Shown here one piece after another: positions 44,756 to 55,214 of a DNA stretch of 64,000 nucleotides (position 1 is its first letter; the number at the start of each line of letters is the position of its first letter). A model generated the notes under the pieces. That model was not told where the DNA came from and made no database searches. It was given only the letters and a program-made list of their open reading frames with translations. Origin of the DNA: JAFAXD01 sp963833605 (lineage in GTDB: Bacteria; Pseudomonadota; Alphaproteobacteria; Rhizobiales; Xanthobacteraceae); NCBI GenBank assembly GCA_963833605.1, contig CAWHYZ010000024.1, positions 62,001 to 126,000 of the forward strand, given 5' to 3'. The position numbers were made by a program, and so were the translations under genes.

Positions 44756-45393
44756 GCTGGAAATCCGGGCCGCGCGGCTATCACCACGGTAACCTGAAGG
44801 AAGCCCTGATGCGGGCCGCGCTCGACCTGATCGCGGAGAAGGGTCCCGCGGGTTTCACCTTTGCGGAGGCTGCGCGCTCCGCCGGCGTGAGCCCGGCCGC
44901 TCCCTACCGGCATTTCCGCGATCGTGATGCACTTCTCGCCAACGTGGCGCTGCGTGGGTTCGATCAATTCGAGGCCGCGCTTACGCGCGCCTGGGATAGC
45001 GGGCGCCCCGACGCGTTCACCGCGTTCGAGCGCATGGGGCGCGCGTACCTGGCATTTGCCCGTGCTGAGCCGGCCTACTATTCGGCCATGTTCGAAGCGG
45101 CCGTTCCGCTCGACACCAATCCGGAGCTCCGCCAAGCCGGCGACCGTGCCTTCGCCGTATTGCGCCTGGCCGCTGAATCCCTCATCACGGCACTGCCGCT
45201 CAAAACCAGACCACCAGCCTTGATGATGGCGTTGCACATCTGGGCGCTCGCGCATGGCATCGCGTCGCTGTTCGGCCGCGGCGACGCCGCCCGCCGCACC
45301 TTGCCGATGTCGGCGGAGGAGCTCCTGGAGGCCGGCGTGCTGGTCTATTTGCGCGGCCTTGGCCTCGCCAACCCTGGACTTGGCCCCGCATGA
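44752..45393 (+). CDS. TetR/AcrR family repressor
   Basis: A 213-residue regulator. The DNA-binding domain near residues 15-60 reads YHHGNLKEALMRAALDLIAE then GFTFAEAARSAGVSPAAPYRHFRDRDALL. The ligand-binding part contains AYLAFARAEPAYYSAMFEAAV. It lies directly upstream of the DUF2852 gene with palindromes before both genes, so it probably represses both. Ligand unknown. Confidence 0.9.
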   Translation: MSWKSGPRGYHHGNLKEALMRAALDLIAEKGPAGFTFAEAARSAGVSPAAPYRHFRDRDALLANVALRGFDQFEAALTRAWDSGRPDAFTAFERMGRAYLAFARAEPAYYSAMFEAAVPLDTNPELRQAGDRAFAVLRLAAESLITALPLKTRPPALMMALHIWALAHGIASLFGRGDAARRTLPMSAEELLEAGVLVYLRGLGLANPGLGPA

Positions 45394-45425
45394 CCCCACT
45401 TGACAGCCATCGTCCGGGGGGTTTA

Positions 45426-45448
45426 TGTAAATGTTATTAACATTCACA
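45426..45448. promoter_or_regulatory. 23-bp palindrome upstream of the DUF2852 gene
   Basis: Eleven-base arms around a single central base, one mismatch (TGTAAATGTTA and TAACATTCACA). It ends 13 bases before the DUF2852 start, and is the same total length as the site over tetR, though the half-sites are not identical. Confidence 0.55.
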
Positions 45449-45461
45449 CGTGAGGTCTTCG

Positions 45462-45893
45462 ATGCCAATCACAGCAAAGCTCGATGAGTTGGGCCGGCCG
45501 GCCTGGATCGTGCTGATGATCCTGGGCTTCATGGTGTGGTGGCCGCTGGGGCTAGCGGTCCTGGCCTTTCTGATAGGGAGCGGACGCATGGGTTGTGGAC
45601 GATATGGCTCTCATTGGGAGCACAAAATGACGCGCCTGCAGGACAAGATGGACCGGGTGCGCGGCAAGATGGATCGCATGGGTGGTGGCAACTGGTGGGG
45701 ACCCCCCTCGAGCGGCAACTATGCATTCGACGAATACCGGACCGAGACGCTCAAGCGTCTGGAAGAGGAGCAGCGCGAGTTCCGCGAGTTCCTCGAGCGC
45801 TTGCGCTTTGCCCGGGACCGCGCCGAGTTCGACCAGTTCATGGCCGAGCGCCGCAATCGGCCCGCGCCCGAGGCACCCCAGGCGCAGGTCTGA
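45462..45893 (+). CDS. DUF2852 membrane protein
   Basis: A 143-residue protein. One hydrophobic segment (about 13-38, AWIVLMILGFMVWWPLGLAV) is followed by a Gly-rich, Met-rich stretch (DRVRGKMDRMGGGNWWGPPS), then a charged helix (LKRLEEEQREFREFLERLRF) and a Pro/Ala tail, as in the DUF2852 family. GAGG precedes ATG 45462. Function unknown; the pairing with TetR suggests an inducible envelope protein. Confidence 0.88.
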   Translation: MPITAKLDELGRPAWIVLMILGFMVWWPLGLAVLAFLIGSGRMGCGRYGSHWEHKMTRLQDKMDRVRGKMDRMGGGNWWGPPSSGNYAFDEYRTETLKRLEEEQREFREFLERLRFARDRAEFDQFMAERRNRPAPEAPQAQV

Positions 45894-45921
45894 TCCCGCG
45901 CAGCTGACGGCTTGTTTCGTC

Positions 45922-45956
45922 CGCCCCGCCTCGCCCTGAGGCGGGGCGTTTTTCTT
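45922..45956 (+). terminator. Rho-independent terminator after DUF2852
   Basis: CGCCCCGCCTC (45922-45932) pairs with GAGGCGGGGCG (45938-45948) around GCCCT, followed by TTTTTCTT. It separates tetR-DUF2852 from tolQ. Confidence 0.9.
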
Positions 45957-46206
45957 ATCTGCTTGGTTGGCACCAGTTTTTGCAGTTGGCGTAAACCGCC
46001 CCTTAACCGCCCCTGCGGCGATATGCAGTCGGCCATAGGCCGGTCCCGCGCCCTAGTTTGGTCACGTTTGCCGGGAAATCCCAAGGTGGCCGCGAGGGGG
46101 CGGCCTGCTTTCCACGGTTGAGGGTCTGCTGGGCGCACTCCTTGGTGCACGGCGAGCCTTTGACGGCGCGATGTGCGGGGAAGCCGGAGAGCCGAGAGGG
46201 AACCGA

Positions 46207-46920
<714 letters not shown>

Positions 46921-46991
46921 CGTCGGATGGGATTTAGGTCTGGGGATGCCGGCCCGGGACATGGCCGGGTTGGGACACGGGGTTACGCCGC

Positions 46992-47429
46992 ATGGCGATG
47001 AAAGGGTTGTCCGCCGGAACGGGGCGCCGGCGCCACGCAATGATGAGCGAGATCAACGTCACGCCCATGGTGGACGTGATGCTTGTGTTGCTGATCATTT
47101 TCATGGTCTCGGCACCGCTGCTCACGGTCGGCGTGCCGATCGACCTGCCGCAAACCAAGGCCAAGAGCCTCGATCAGGACAAGGAACCGCTCGTGCTTGC
47201 GGTCAACGATAACGGCAAGGTCTACCTGCAGGACAACGAGATCAGCATCGACGACCTCGTCACAAAGCTGCAAGCGATTACCCAGGCTCGTGGCGGCTTC
47301 GACGAGCGCATCTATGTGCGCGGCGATCGCAAGGTGAACTACGGCACCGTGATGCGCGTGATGGGTCGCTTGTCGGCGGCGGGATTCCATCGGGTCGCGC
47401 TGATTACCGAGGTGGAGCAGGGTTCCTGA
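46992..47429 (+). CDS. tolR: Tol-Pal motor protein TolR
   Basis: A 145-residue protein with one membrane helix (about 22-40, VTPMVDVMLVLLIIFMVSAP), in which the Asp is the proton-carrying residue. The periplasmic domain (VPIDLPQTKAKSLDQDKEPL, then IYVRGDRKVNYGTVMRVMG) is complete. Its stop lies in the first of two tandem 33-base repeats that also contain the tolA start. Confidence 0.95.
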   Translation: MAMKGLSAGTGRRRHAMMSEINVTPMVDVMLVLLIIFMVSAPLLTVGVPIDLPQTKAKSLDQDKEPLVLAVNDNGKVYLQDNEISIDDLVTKLQAITQARGGFDERIYVRGDRKVNYGTVMRVMGRLSAAGFHRVALITEVEQGS

Positions 47430-47485
47430 GGATGCGGCTTGGCGCGACCATAGCGTTCCTGAGGATGCGGCTTGGGGCCACCATA
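47422..47485. repeat. Tandem 33-bp duplication at the tolR/tolA junction
   Basis: GTTCCTGAGGATGCGGCTTG occurs at 47422 and again at 47455; the 31-base match has two mismatches. The unit contains the tolR stop and the tolA start, so tolA has two ATGs (47432, 47465) in like contexts. The copy is in frame and adds 11 residues (MRLGATIAFLR). Confidence 0.85.
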
Positions 47486-48321
47486 TCGACGGTGGGACAC
47501 GCCCTGATCCTGGGCTCGACCCTGATTTGGTTCTCGTTCAATCCGCCGCCAGCCAGCACCGAAGATGCGGTGATGGTCGACGTTGTTTCCCTCAACGACG
47601 TTCTCCGCACATCACCGCCGGCTCGCGCACTGCGCCGAAGGCCGAGACCCCGAAGCCGATCGTTGACAAGATTGGCGATCCGCAGCAGTCCAAGGATCCG
47701 GCCCCGAAAGTAGCCGACAAGCCGGAAGTCAAAACCGAGACCAAGGCCGCCCCGACGCCGCCGGATCCCAAGTCCAAGCCGGCCGAACACAAGTCCGATC
47801 CGATCGCCGAGGCGCTCAAGAAAGAGCAGAAGAAGCCCGACCCCAAGCCCAAGAAACCGCAGCCGAAGCTCGAGTTCAGCCAAATCGAGAGCAAGCTTGC
47901 GCTGCTCGACAAGCGCGATCCTCAGCGCAAGTCGACCACCGGCGCGACTCTGAACAACACGGCGTCGCTCGGCACCGAGAGCGGAACGGCATCCGCGTTG
48001 GATGTACGCTGGCAGGATGCGCTGACGACCTATCTCAACAACTGTTGGCAACTGCCGGATTGGGCGGCCAATCGCGTTGTGTTCTTCGATGTCTATGTGC
48101 GGCTCAAGCAGGATGGTTCGCTCGCGGCGGAGCCCGTCCTGGCCAGCAAACATGACGACATGGCCTTCCCGATTGCATCAGAAACCGCTTTGCGCGCGAT
48201 TCGCACGTGTGCTCCTTTCCGCTTTCTTCCGGTCGCCAGATATGAGGCGTGGAAGGAGATCACGATAGGTTTCGATACGCGCCTGCGGCTCCAAATGCTG
48301 AGAAACGTAGCGGCCCAATGA
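47432..48321 (+). pseudogene. tolA: Tol-Pal protein TolA, frameshifted
   Basis: The N-terminal membrane anchor (ATISTVGHALILGSTLIWFS) and EDAVMVDVVSLND are in one frame. The Lys/Pro/Glu-rich periplasmic stalk (GDPQQSKDPAPKVADKPEVK) and C-terminal domain (LDVRWQDALTTYLNNCWQLP) are in another. The shift lies at 47598-47609; reading GAC-TTC-TCC-CAC-ATC there, with two fewer bases, restores a single frame of about 295 residues. TolA links the TolQR motor to Pal. tolB begins within its stop (ATGA). Likely sequence error. Confidence 0.83.
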
Positions 48322-49697
48322 GCGAGTCTGTTGGAATTCGCAATCGGCGCCTATTGACGCGCCGTTGCGCGCTGAGCCTCGGCGGGGCGTCGATGAGTAT
48401 GCTTGCGGCTGGTTGGCCGCTCTCCTCTCTGGCGCAATCCCGTCTTGCGCAAGCCCGCATTACCGTCCAGCCCAGCAGCGAATTCAAGCCGATGCCGATT
48501 GCGATTCCGGATTTCCTTCCGGGCAGCGCGGCCGAAGGCGACATGCCGCGCAACATCACCCAGATCATCACCAACAATCTCAGTCGCAGTGCGCTGTTCG
48601 CGCCGATCGACCAGGCGGCCTATATCGAGAAGATCACCGACTTCAACGCAACACCGCGCTTTCCGGATTGGCGCACGATCAACGCCCAGGCCCTGCTGGT
48701 CGGCCACGTGACCCGTCAGCCCGACGGGCGGATCAGGGTCATGTTCCGGTTGTGGGACGTGAATGGCGGCAGCCAGCTCACCGGTCAGCAGTTCATGACG
48801 CCGACCGATAATTGGCGGCGCATTGGCCACATCATCTCGGACATGGTTTATGAGCGGTTGACCGGCGAAAAGGGCTACTTCGACACCCGCGTCGTGTTTG
48901 TCGACGAGACTGGCACCAAAGAGCAGCGGATCAAACGCCTCGCCATCATGGATCAGGACGGCGCCAACGTGCGCTATCTGACGCGCGGCCAGGATCTCGT
49001 GCTTACGCCACGCTTCTCGCCGACCACGCAGGAGATCACCTACATGTCGTTCGGGCAGGGCGACCCGCGCGTCTACCTGCTCAACATCGAAACGGGCCAG
49101 CGCGAGATCGTCGGCAATTTTCCTGGCATGACGTTCTCGCCGCGGTTCTCACCGGACGGCCAGCGCGTGATCATGAGTCTGTCGCAGGGCGGCAACTCCA
49201 ACATCTTTGTCATGGACCTGCGCTCCAAGGCGACGACGCGGCTCACCGACGCCGCCGCGATCGACACCGCCCCTTCCTATGCGCCCGACGGCTCGCGCAT
49301 TTGTTTTGAGTCCGATCGTGGCGGCAAGCAGCAGATCTACGTCATGGGCGCCAACGGCGGCGCCGCCCAGCGCATCAGCTTTGGCGACGGCGCCTACTCG
49401 ACGCCGGTCTGGTCGCCGCGCGGGGATACGATCGCGTTCACCAAACAGTTCCAAGGCCGGTTTGCGATCGGCGTGATCAATCCAGACGGCTCCGGCGAGC
49501 GCATCCTGACCGAAGGCTTCCACAATGAAGGGCCGACCTGGGCGCCCAATGGCCGCGTCTTGATGTTCTTCCGCGACCCGGGGGGCAACGCCGGACCATC
49601 GCTGTTCACAGTCGACCTGACCGGTCGAAACGAACTGCGGGTCCAGACACCGGGCTACGCGTCCGATCCGGCCTGGTCGCCCCTGCTGTCGTCCTGA
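48318..49697 (+). CDS. tolB: Tol-Pal beta-propeller protein TolB
   Basis: A 459-residue periplasmic protein. The N-terminus has RRCALSLGGASMSMLAAGWP, a signal sequence with paired Arg. The N-terminal domain (IAIPDFLPGSAAEGDMPRNI) is followed by six WD40-like propeller blades with repeated PRFSPDGQRV and APSYAPDGSRICFES-type turns. It binds Pal and OmpA-like proteins. Four-base overlap with tolA. Confidence 0.95.
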   Translation: MSESVGIRNRRLLTRRCALSLGGASMSMLAAGWPLSSLAQSRLAQARITVQPSSEFKPMPIAIPDFLPGSAAEGDMPRNITQIITNNLSRSALFAPIDQAAYIEKITDFNATPRFPDWRTINAQALLVGHVTRQPDGRIRVMFRLWDVNGGSQLTGQQFMTPTDNWRRIGHIISDMVYERLTGEKGYFDTRVVFVDETGTKEQRIKRLAIMDQDGANVRYLTRGQDLVLTPRFSPTTQEITYMSFGQGDPRVYLLNIETGQREIVGNFPGMTFSPRFSPDGQRVIMSLSQGGNSNIFVMDLRSKATTRLTDAAAIDTAPSYAPDGSRICFESDRGGKQQIYVMGANGGAAQRISFGDGAYSTPVWSPRGDTIAFTKQFQGRFAIGVINPDGSGERILTEGFHNEGPTWAPNGRVLMFFRDPGGNAGPSLFTVDLTGRNELRVQTPGYASDPAWSPLLSS

Positions 49698-49974
49698 GTG
49701 CGGCCTGGTTCCTCTCGCTAACCGGTTGAGCACTGGTAAGATTTTGGGGAAAACTCCGAATCGGCTCATGATCAATGGTTTGCCGCGATGTTGCCGCCTT
49801 CACGTTGCATTAACCATCGTTCATACTTTCCAATGGTTCCGGGGATTTGGAAGGGGGGCATCACGACCGCATCATGGTTGACGGAACCTTCGCTTAACTA
49901 AAGCCCTGATAGACCTTAGGCAAAGCGAGCGACCGGGGCGACCTCCGGTCACGTGTCTACGAGGAGTCGCTGGA

Positions 49975-50454
49975 ATGCCGATGCCTCTCATCCGGGCCAT
50001 GCGATTTGCCGCGGCTCTCGCCGCGACGCTGACGATTGCGGCCTGCGCCAACAATCCGTCTCCCCAGACCCTTGCGGGGGCGGCGGTGCCGGGCAGTCAG
50101 CAGGATTTTGTCGTCAACGTCGGCGATCGCGTGTTCTTCGAGAGCGATCAGAGCGACTTGACGCCGCAGGCGCGCGCAACGCTGGACAAGCAGGCGCAAT
50201 GGCTCGCCCAATACAATCGCTACACATTTACGATCGAGGGTCATGCCGACGAGCGCGGCACGCGCGAGTACAACATCGCGCTTGGCGCCAAGCGCGCTCA
50301 GTCGGTACGCGAATATCTTGCGTCGCGCGGCGTCGAGTCCTCGCGCATGCGCACGATCTCCTACGGCAAGGAGCGCCCGGTCGCCGTGTGCGACGACATC
50401 TCGTGCTGGTCGCAGAACCGGCGCGCGGTCACGGTGCTCAACGCAAGTTCGTAA
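49975..50454 (+). CDS. pal: Peptidoglycan-associated lipoprotein Pal
   Basis: A 159-residue outer-membrane lipoprotein. The lipobox LTIAAC places the lipidated Cys at 24. The OmpA domain has RVFFESDQSDLTPQARATLD, IEGHADERGTREYNIALGAK and RAQSVREYLASRGV, the peptidoglycan-binding residues included. GAGGAG precedes the start. A TTAACCAT, resembling a CtrA half-site, lies in the promoter region near 49811. A terminator follows, ending the tol operon. Confidence 0.95.
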   Translation: MPMPLIRAMRFAAALAATLTIAACANNPSPQTLAGAAVPGSQQDFVVNVGDRVFFESDQSDLTPQARATLDKQAQWLAQYNRYTFTIEGHADERGTREYNIALGAKRAQSVREYLASRGVESSRMRTISYGKERPVAVCDDISCWSQNRRAVTVLNASS

Positions 50455-50480
50455 TTGACGGTTGGGGTGGGGACGGCAGG

Positions 50481-50512
50481 CCGGCGCCCTTCGGGGCGCC
50501 GGTTGCCTTTTG
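50481..50512 (+). terminator. Terminator after pal
   Basis: CCGGCGCC (50481-50488) pairs with GGCGCCGG (50495-50502), followed by TTGCCTTTT. Confidence 0.8.
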
Positions 50513-50555
50513 CGGGGAGCGCAAGCCGCACGCGCGGCACGTTGCGATCGACGCG

Positions 50556-50650
50556 CACGAGCAAACTTATGATTCCAGTGCGGTTTCGGATTGGAATTTG
50601 GTGTCCGAAATGGCCGCCAAAACTGCAGGAAATTCAAATCCACCACACGC
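50556..50650. repeat. Dispersed hairpin repeat, copy E (diverged)
   Basis: Arms AGTGCGG...GGATTGGAATTTGG (50577-50601) and GGAAATTCAAATCC...CCAC (50629-50645). The leader GCACGAGCAAACTTATGATTC matches copy A. It sits between pal and the RND cassette; the remaining bases to 50753 show no gene. Confidence 0.6.
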
Positions 50651-50753
50651 GGCCGGTTATTTCGCCGGTCTGGATTTGCCAACGAAATTGTTCCGTTCCG
50701 ATTTTACAAATGGTATCACCAAAAAGGCGATGTCCGCGAGGAATGCTGTCGTT

Positions 50754-51962
50754 ATGATTGGTGTCGTGTTGTCGGCCGAGCATCGCGGTTTGCGCGCGGC
50801 ATTTGGGGAGCGGCGTTGTGCTGGTGCTTTGAAGCTCTTTTCCGCCAGCCTCGGATTGCTGGCGCTCGCTGCCTGCGGCCAGCAGAACGCGTTTGTCCCA
50901 CCTCCGCCGCCTAAGGTCATTATCGGGCAGCCGCTGCAGCAGGACGTCCCGCTCTTCGTGGAACTCACGGGCAATACCAAGGCGTTCAATGAAGTGAAGC
51001 TCGAAGCTCGTGTTGAGGGGTTCCTCGAGCAGATCCGATATGTCGACGGCGCGATGGTCAAGAAAGACGATCTGCTGTTCGTCATCCAACAAAACACCTA
51101 CCAGGCCCAGCTCGAGCAGGCGAAGGCGACACTCGATTCCAACAAGGCTTCGCAGGCCAACGCCCAGGTCGAATATACCCGTCAGTCGACGCTGGGCCAG
51201 CAGCAGTTCGCCTCGCAGGCGCGCATCGATGACGCCAAGACCAAGCTCGCGGAAACCACCGCCAACGTCCTGAGCGCGCAAGCCAACCTCGATATCGCTA
51301 CGATCAATCTCGGCTACACCCAGGTCACCGCGCCGTTCGACGGCGTTGCAACGCGCCATCTGGTCAGCGTGGGAGCCCTGGTTGGCAATGCCGGTCCAAC
51401 CGAACTCGCGAGCGTCGTACAGGTCGCTCCGATCTACGTCTATTTCGAGGTCAGCGAGACGGTGGTGCTGCGCGTCAAGGAGTTGCTCGCCCGACAGGGC
51501 AAGACGATGCGCGAAATCCACAACGTGCCGGTCGAGATCGGGCTGCAAATCGAGGACGGCTACCCGCACAAGGGTGTCATCGACTACATCGCGCCACAAA
51601 TTGATGCCTCGACCGGAACGCTGCAAGTCCGCGGCATTTTCGAAAACAAGGACTTGGCGTTGTTGCCCGGCATGTTTGCGCGCGTGCGTGTCCCGATCCA
51701 GCGGCCGGCGCCGGCGGTGCTGGTCCCGGATACGGCGATCGGTACAAGCCAGCTCGGTCGCTACGTGCTCGTTGTCAACAAGGACAACGTCGTCGAACAG
51801 CGCATGGTGACGATCGGCCAACTCGACAATCACCTCAGAGTGATCGAATCGGGACTCAAGCCCGATGACTGGGTCGTGACCGACGGTATCCAGCGTGCCA
51901 TTCCGGGCGGCAAGGTCGAGCCCGAACGACAGAAGATATCCGTGTCCGCCGCCGGGGGGTAA
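50754..51962 (+). CDS. RND efflux periplasmic adaptor (lipoprotein)
   Basis: About 402 residues. The signal segment LFSASLGLLALAAC ends in a lipobox Cys. The adaptor core follows: GYVDGAMVKKDDLLF-like hairpin entry, a long alpha-hairpin (QAQLEQAKATLDSNKASQAN, QSTLGQQQFASQARIDDAKT), the lipoyl motif ATINLGYTQVTAPFDGVATR, and the beta-barrel part. It bridges the inner-membrane pump to an outer-membrane channel, which is not encoded here. The start is uncertain: ATG 50730, ATG 50754, or a TTG directly before KLFSASLG. Confidence 0.88.
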   Translation: MIGVVLSAEHRGLRAAFGERRCAGALKLFSASLGLLALAACGQQNAFVPPPPPKVIIGQPLQQDVPLFVELTGNTKAFNEVKLEARVEGFLEQIRYVDGAMVKKDDLLFVIQQNTYQAQLEQAKATLDSNKASQANAQVEYTRQSTLGQQQFASQARIDDAKTKLAETTANVLSAQANLDIATINLGYTQVTAPFDGVATRHLVSVGALVGNAGPTELASVVQVAPIYVYFEVSETVVLRVKELLARQGKTMREIHNVPVEIGLQIEDGYPHKGVIDYIAPQIDASTGTLQVRGIFENKDLALLPGMFARVRVPIQRPAPAVLVPDTAIGTSQLGRYVLVVNKDNVVEQRMVTIGQLDNHLRVIESGLKPDDWVVTDGIQRAIPGGKVEPERQKISVSAAGG

Positions 51963-52023
51963 TCGCGCTCAGACGAGGCCGACCGCCTTTCATCACGGTT
52001 AACCGCGAACGTACGGCAACACC

Positions 52024-55000
52024 ATGTTCTCGCGTTTTTTCATCGAGCGGCCGGTCCTGTCCAATGTCCTGGCGATGGTCATTGTGTTGATTGGGCTTGT
52101 CTCGCTCATGCGCCTGCCCATCGCCCAGTACCCAAACGTGGTGCCGCCGACGGTCTCAGTGACGACCAAATATCCCGGCGCGAGCGCCAAGACCGTCATG
52201 GATACGGTGGCGCTGCCGATCGAGACGCAGGTCAACGGCGTACAGGGCATGCTTTACATGCAATCGACCAGCGCCAGCGACGGTACCTACCAGCTGATCG
52301 TGACCTTCGCGATTGGGACCGATCCCAACATGGCGCAGGTCCTGGTGCAGAACCGCGTCGCCTGGGCGCTCGCGCAGTTGCCGCAGGCGGTCTCCGCACA
52401 AGGAGTCACGACCCAGATCAAGGCTACGTCGGTGCTCATGTTCGTGACCCTGAATTCGCCGGATAGCCGCTACGACAGCCTGTTTCTAACCAATTATGGC
52501 GTCATCAACATCGAGAACGAGCTCGCCCGTCTGCCCGGCGTCGGCAACGTTACCATCTACGGTGCCGGCTCCTACGCGATGCGGGTGTGGATGGATGCCA
52601 ATCAGTTGCAAACGCGCGAACTGACCCCGACTGACGTCATCAATTCCATCAAGAACCAAAGCCAGGAAGTCTCCGCCGGCATGCTCGGCATGCCTCCCAC
52701 GCCGAAGGGTCAAAACTTCCAGTACACGATCGACGTTACAGGCCGCTTCAACGACCCGAACGATTTCGAAAATATCGTGGTAAAGGTCGACAGTCGGACC
52801 GGGGCGCTCACGCGCATCAAGGACGTCGGCCGGGTCGAGCTCGGAGCCCAGACCTACAGTCAGGTTTTCGCGCTCAACAATACGCCGTCCGCCGGCATCG
52901 GGATCTATCTGCTGGCGGACGCCAACGCCATCAAGGTGGCCTCCGAGGTCCGAGCCAAGATGGAGGAGCTCAAGAAGGCCTTCCCATCCGGCCTCATCTA
53001 CGTCATCCCATATGACACCACGGTCTTCGTTAAAGCCTCGATCAATGAGGTCTGGCTCACCCTCTTCGAGGCCGGCATCCTGGTCCTGATCGTCATCCTG
53101 GTGTTCCTGCAGGACTGGAAAGCGATGCTGGTGCCTGCCACCACCGTTCCGGTCACCATCATCGGTGCGTTTGCCGCCATGGCGGCACTCGGCTTCTCGG
53201 TCAACCTTTCCACCCTGTTCGCCATCGTGCTTGCAATCGGCATCGTGGTCGACGATGCGATCGTGATTGTCGAGGGCGTCGCGCGCCATATGGAGGATGG
53301 CCTATCCGGGCGCGAGGCGGCCGTGAAGGCAATGACAGAACTGTTCGGGCCGGTCGTCGGCATTACCCTGGTGCTGATGTCGGTGTTCCTGCCGGCTGCC
53401 TTCATGCCAGGGCTGACCGGTCAGATGTATCAGCAATTTGCGCTGGTCATCGCTGCGACCGCCCTGATCAGCGCCATCAATGCCGCCACCCTCAAGCCGA
53501 CCCAGTGCGCGCTCTGGCTGCGCGCGCCGGTGCCGCCTGCTCAGCGCAACTTTTTCTATCGCGGCTTCAACAAGGTCTATGACTTTAGCGAACGCTGGTA
53601 CACGGCCCTCATGCGCCGCATGGTGAGCGTGAGCGCGCTTATGGTCATCGTGGCGCTGGCGCTCATTTGCGTGGCGTTCTGGGGCATGTCCCGCGTCCCG
53701 ACGGCGTTCATCCCAAACGAGGATCAGGGTTACCTGATGGTGAACGTGCAACTGCCCGACGGCGCGTCGCTCGAACGCACCAGTCGTGTCCTGACCCAGG
53801 TCACCGAAATCGCCAAATCTACCCCCGGGGTGGACAACGTGATCGCGATCAGCGGCATCTCGGTGCTCGATAACAGCGCGTCGCTGCCAAGTTCGGGTCT
53901 TGCCTACGTGGTGTTGGCCGACTGGTCCGTGCGCGAAAAGGCCAAGGACCAGGATATTCTTTCACTGTTCCGCATTCTGAACGAAAAGTTCGGAGCGCAG
54001 CTGCTCGAGGCGGCGATCACGATCATTCCGCCGCCCCCGATCCAGGGGATCGGGAACGCGGGTGGTTTCAACATGATCATCCAAGTCAAGGATGGCAGCG
54101 TTGATTTCAACAAGCTGCAGAATGTCACCAATCGAATCGTATCCGACGCGGCATCGCAGACTATGGTGCGTGTGGTGTTCACGCCGTTCCGAGCGACCTC
54201 GCCGCAGATCTACCTCGATGTCGACCGCAGCAAGGCGGAGAAGCTCGGTGTCACTGTTGGACAGGTTTTCAGCGCCTTGGAGGACTACATCGGCTCGAGT
54301 TACGTGAGCCAGTTCAACAAATTTGGCCAGGTGTTCCAGGTTTATGTGCAAGCCGATTCTCGGTTCCGCTCACATCCCAACGACCTCCTGAACCTCAAGA
54401 TAAGAACGCCGCAGGGCCAAATGGTGCCGCTCGGAACGCTGCTTGAGATCAGCAGCAGCCAGGGGCCGTCGCTTATCGGCCTCTACAACCTCTATCCGGC
54501 CGCCACGATCTCTGGCCAGCAGGCGGACGCCTTCAGCTCCGGACAAGTGATGGGGCTGATGGAGGAGATCGCCAAGGCCACGCTGCCCCCGGGCATGGGC
54601 TATGAATGGACCGCCATGTCGTATCAGGAGAAGCTCGTCGGCAACCAGATCTACTTCGTGTTCGGGCTCGCGGTCGTGCTCGTGTATTTCGTGCTTGCTG
54701 GACAATACGAAAGCTGGTTCCAGCCAATTTCGGTCATCCTGGCGGTGCCGCTTGCGCTGTTGGGAACGGTCGGGGCACTCACCGGGCTCGGCATTGCCAA
54801 CAACCTCTATACCCAGATCGGCCTCATCCTGCTGATTGCGCTCGCGAGCAAGAACGCCATTCTGATCGTCGAGTACGCGCGCGAAAAGCGGGCGGAAGGA
54901 ATGGAGATCATGGATGCGGCGGTCGAGGCCGCGCGGCTGCGATTCCGACCGATCCTGATGACCTCGTTCGCCTTCATCCTCGGCGTGGTCCCCCTCGTCC

Positions 55001-55200
55001 TCGCGACCGGCGCTGGGGCCAATGCGCGGAAGTCAATCGGCATCGCGGTGTTCAGCGGAATGCTGGCGTCGACTTGCCTTGCGGTGCTGTTCGTACCGTC
55101 GTTTTATGTGACGGTGCGACGGTTCGAGGAATGGCGGCTCGCCCGCAAGGCGGCGAAGACGGCGAGCAAGACCGGGCCCGCAAGCACCGCTGCCGCATAG
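52024..55200 (+). CDS. RND multidrug efflux pump, HAE1 family
   Basis: A 1058-residue inner-membrane transporter. MFSRFFIERPVLSNVLAMVI opens the family, two large periplasmic loops follow, and the central helix carries the proton-relay pair in VLAIGIVVDDAIVIVEGVAR. The C-terminal half has AGQYESWFQPISVILAVPLA and LLIALASKNAILIVEYAREK. Length and motifs match AcrB/MexB-type pumps. Pairs with the adaptor 61 bases upstream. Confidence 0.95.
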   Translation: MFSRFFIERPVLSNVLAMVIVLIGLVSLMRLPIAQYPNVVPPTVSVTTKYPGASAKTVMDTVALPIETQVNGVQGMLYMQSTSASDGTYQLIVTFAIGTDPNMAQVLVQNRVAWALAQLPQAVSAQGVTTQIKATSVLMFVTLNSPDSRYDSLFLTNYGVINIENELARLPGVGNVTIYGAGSYAMRVWMDANQLQTRELTPTDVINSIKNQSQEVSAGMLGMPPTPKGQNFQYTIDVTGRFNDPNDFENIVVKVDSRTGALTRIKDVGRVELGAQTYSQVFALNNTPSAGIGIYLLADANAIKVASEVRAKMEELKKAFPSGLIYVIPYDTTVFVKASINEVWLTLFEAGILVLIVILVFLQDWKAMLVPATTVPVTIIGAFAAMAALGFSVNLSTLFAIVLAIGIVVDDAIVIVEGVARHMEDGLSGREAAVKAMTELFGPVVGITLVLMSVFLPAAFMPGLTGQMYQQFALVIAATALISAINAATLKPTQCALWLRAPVPPAQRNFFYRGFNKVYDFSERWYTALMRRMVSVSALMVIVALALICVAFWGMSRVPTAFIPNEDQGYLMVNVQLPDGASLERTSRVLTQVTEIAKSTPGVDNVIAISGISVLDNSASLPSSGLAYVVLADWSVREKAKDQDILSLFRILNEKFGAQLLEAAITIIPPPPIQGIGNAGGFNMIIQVKDGSVDFNKLQNVTNRIVSDAASQTMVRVVFTPFRATSPQIYLDVDRSKAEKLGVTVGQVFSALEDYIGSSYVSQFNKFGQVFQVYVQADSRFRSHPNDLLNLKIRTPQGQMVPLGTLLEISSSQGPSLIGLYNLYPAATISGQQADAFSSGQVMGLMEEIAKATLPPGMGYEWTAMSYQEKLVGNQIYFVFGLAVVLVYFVLAGQYESWFQPISVILAVPLALLGTVGALTGLGIANNLYTQIGLILLIALASKNAILIVEYAREKRAEGMEIMDAAVEAARLRFRPILMTSFAFILGVVPLVLATGAGANARKSIGIAVFSGMLASTCLAVLFVPSFYVTVRRFEEWRLARKAAKTASKTGPASTAAA

Positions 55201-55214
55201 TGACGGAGTTGGGT

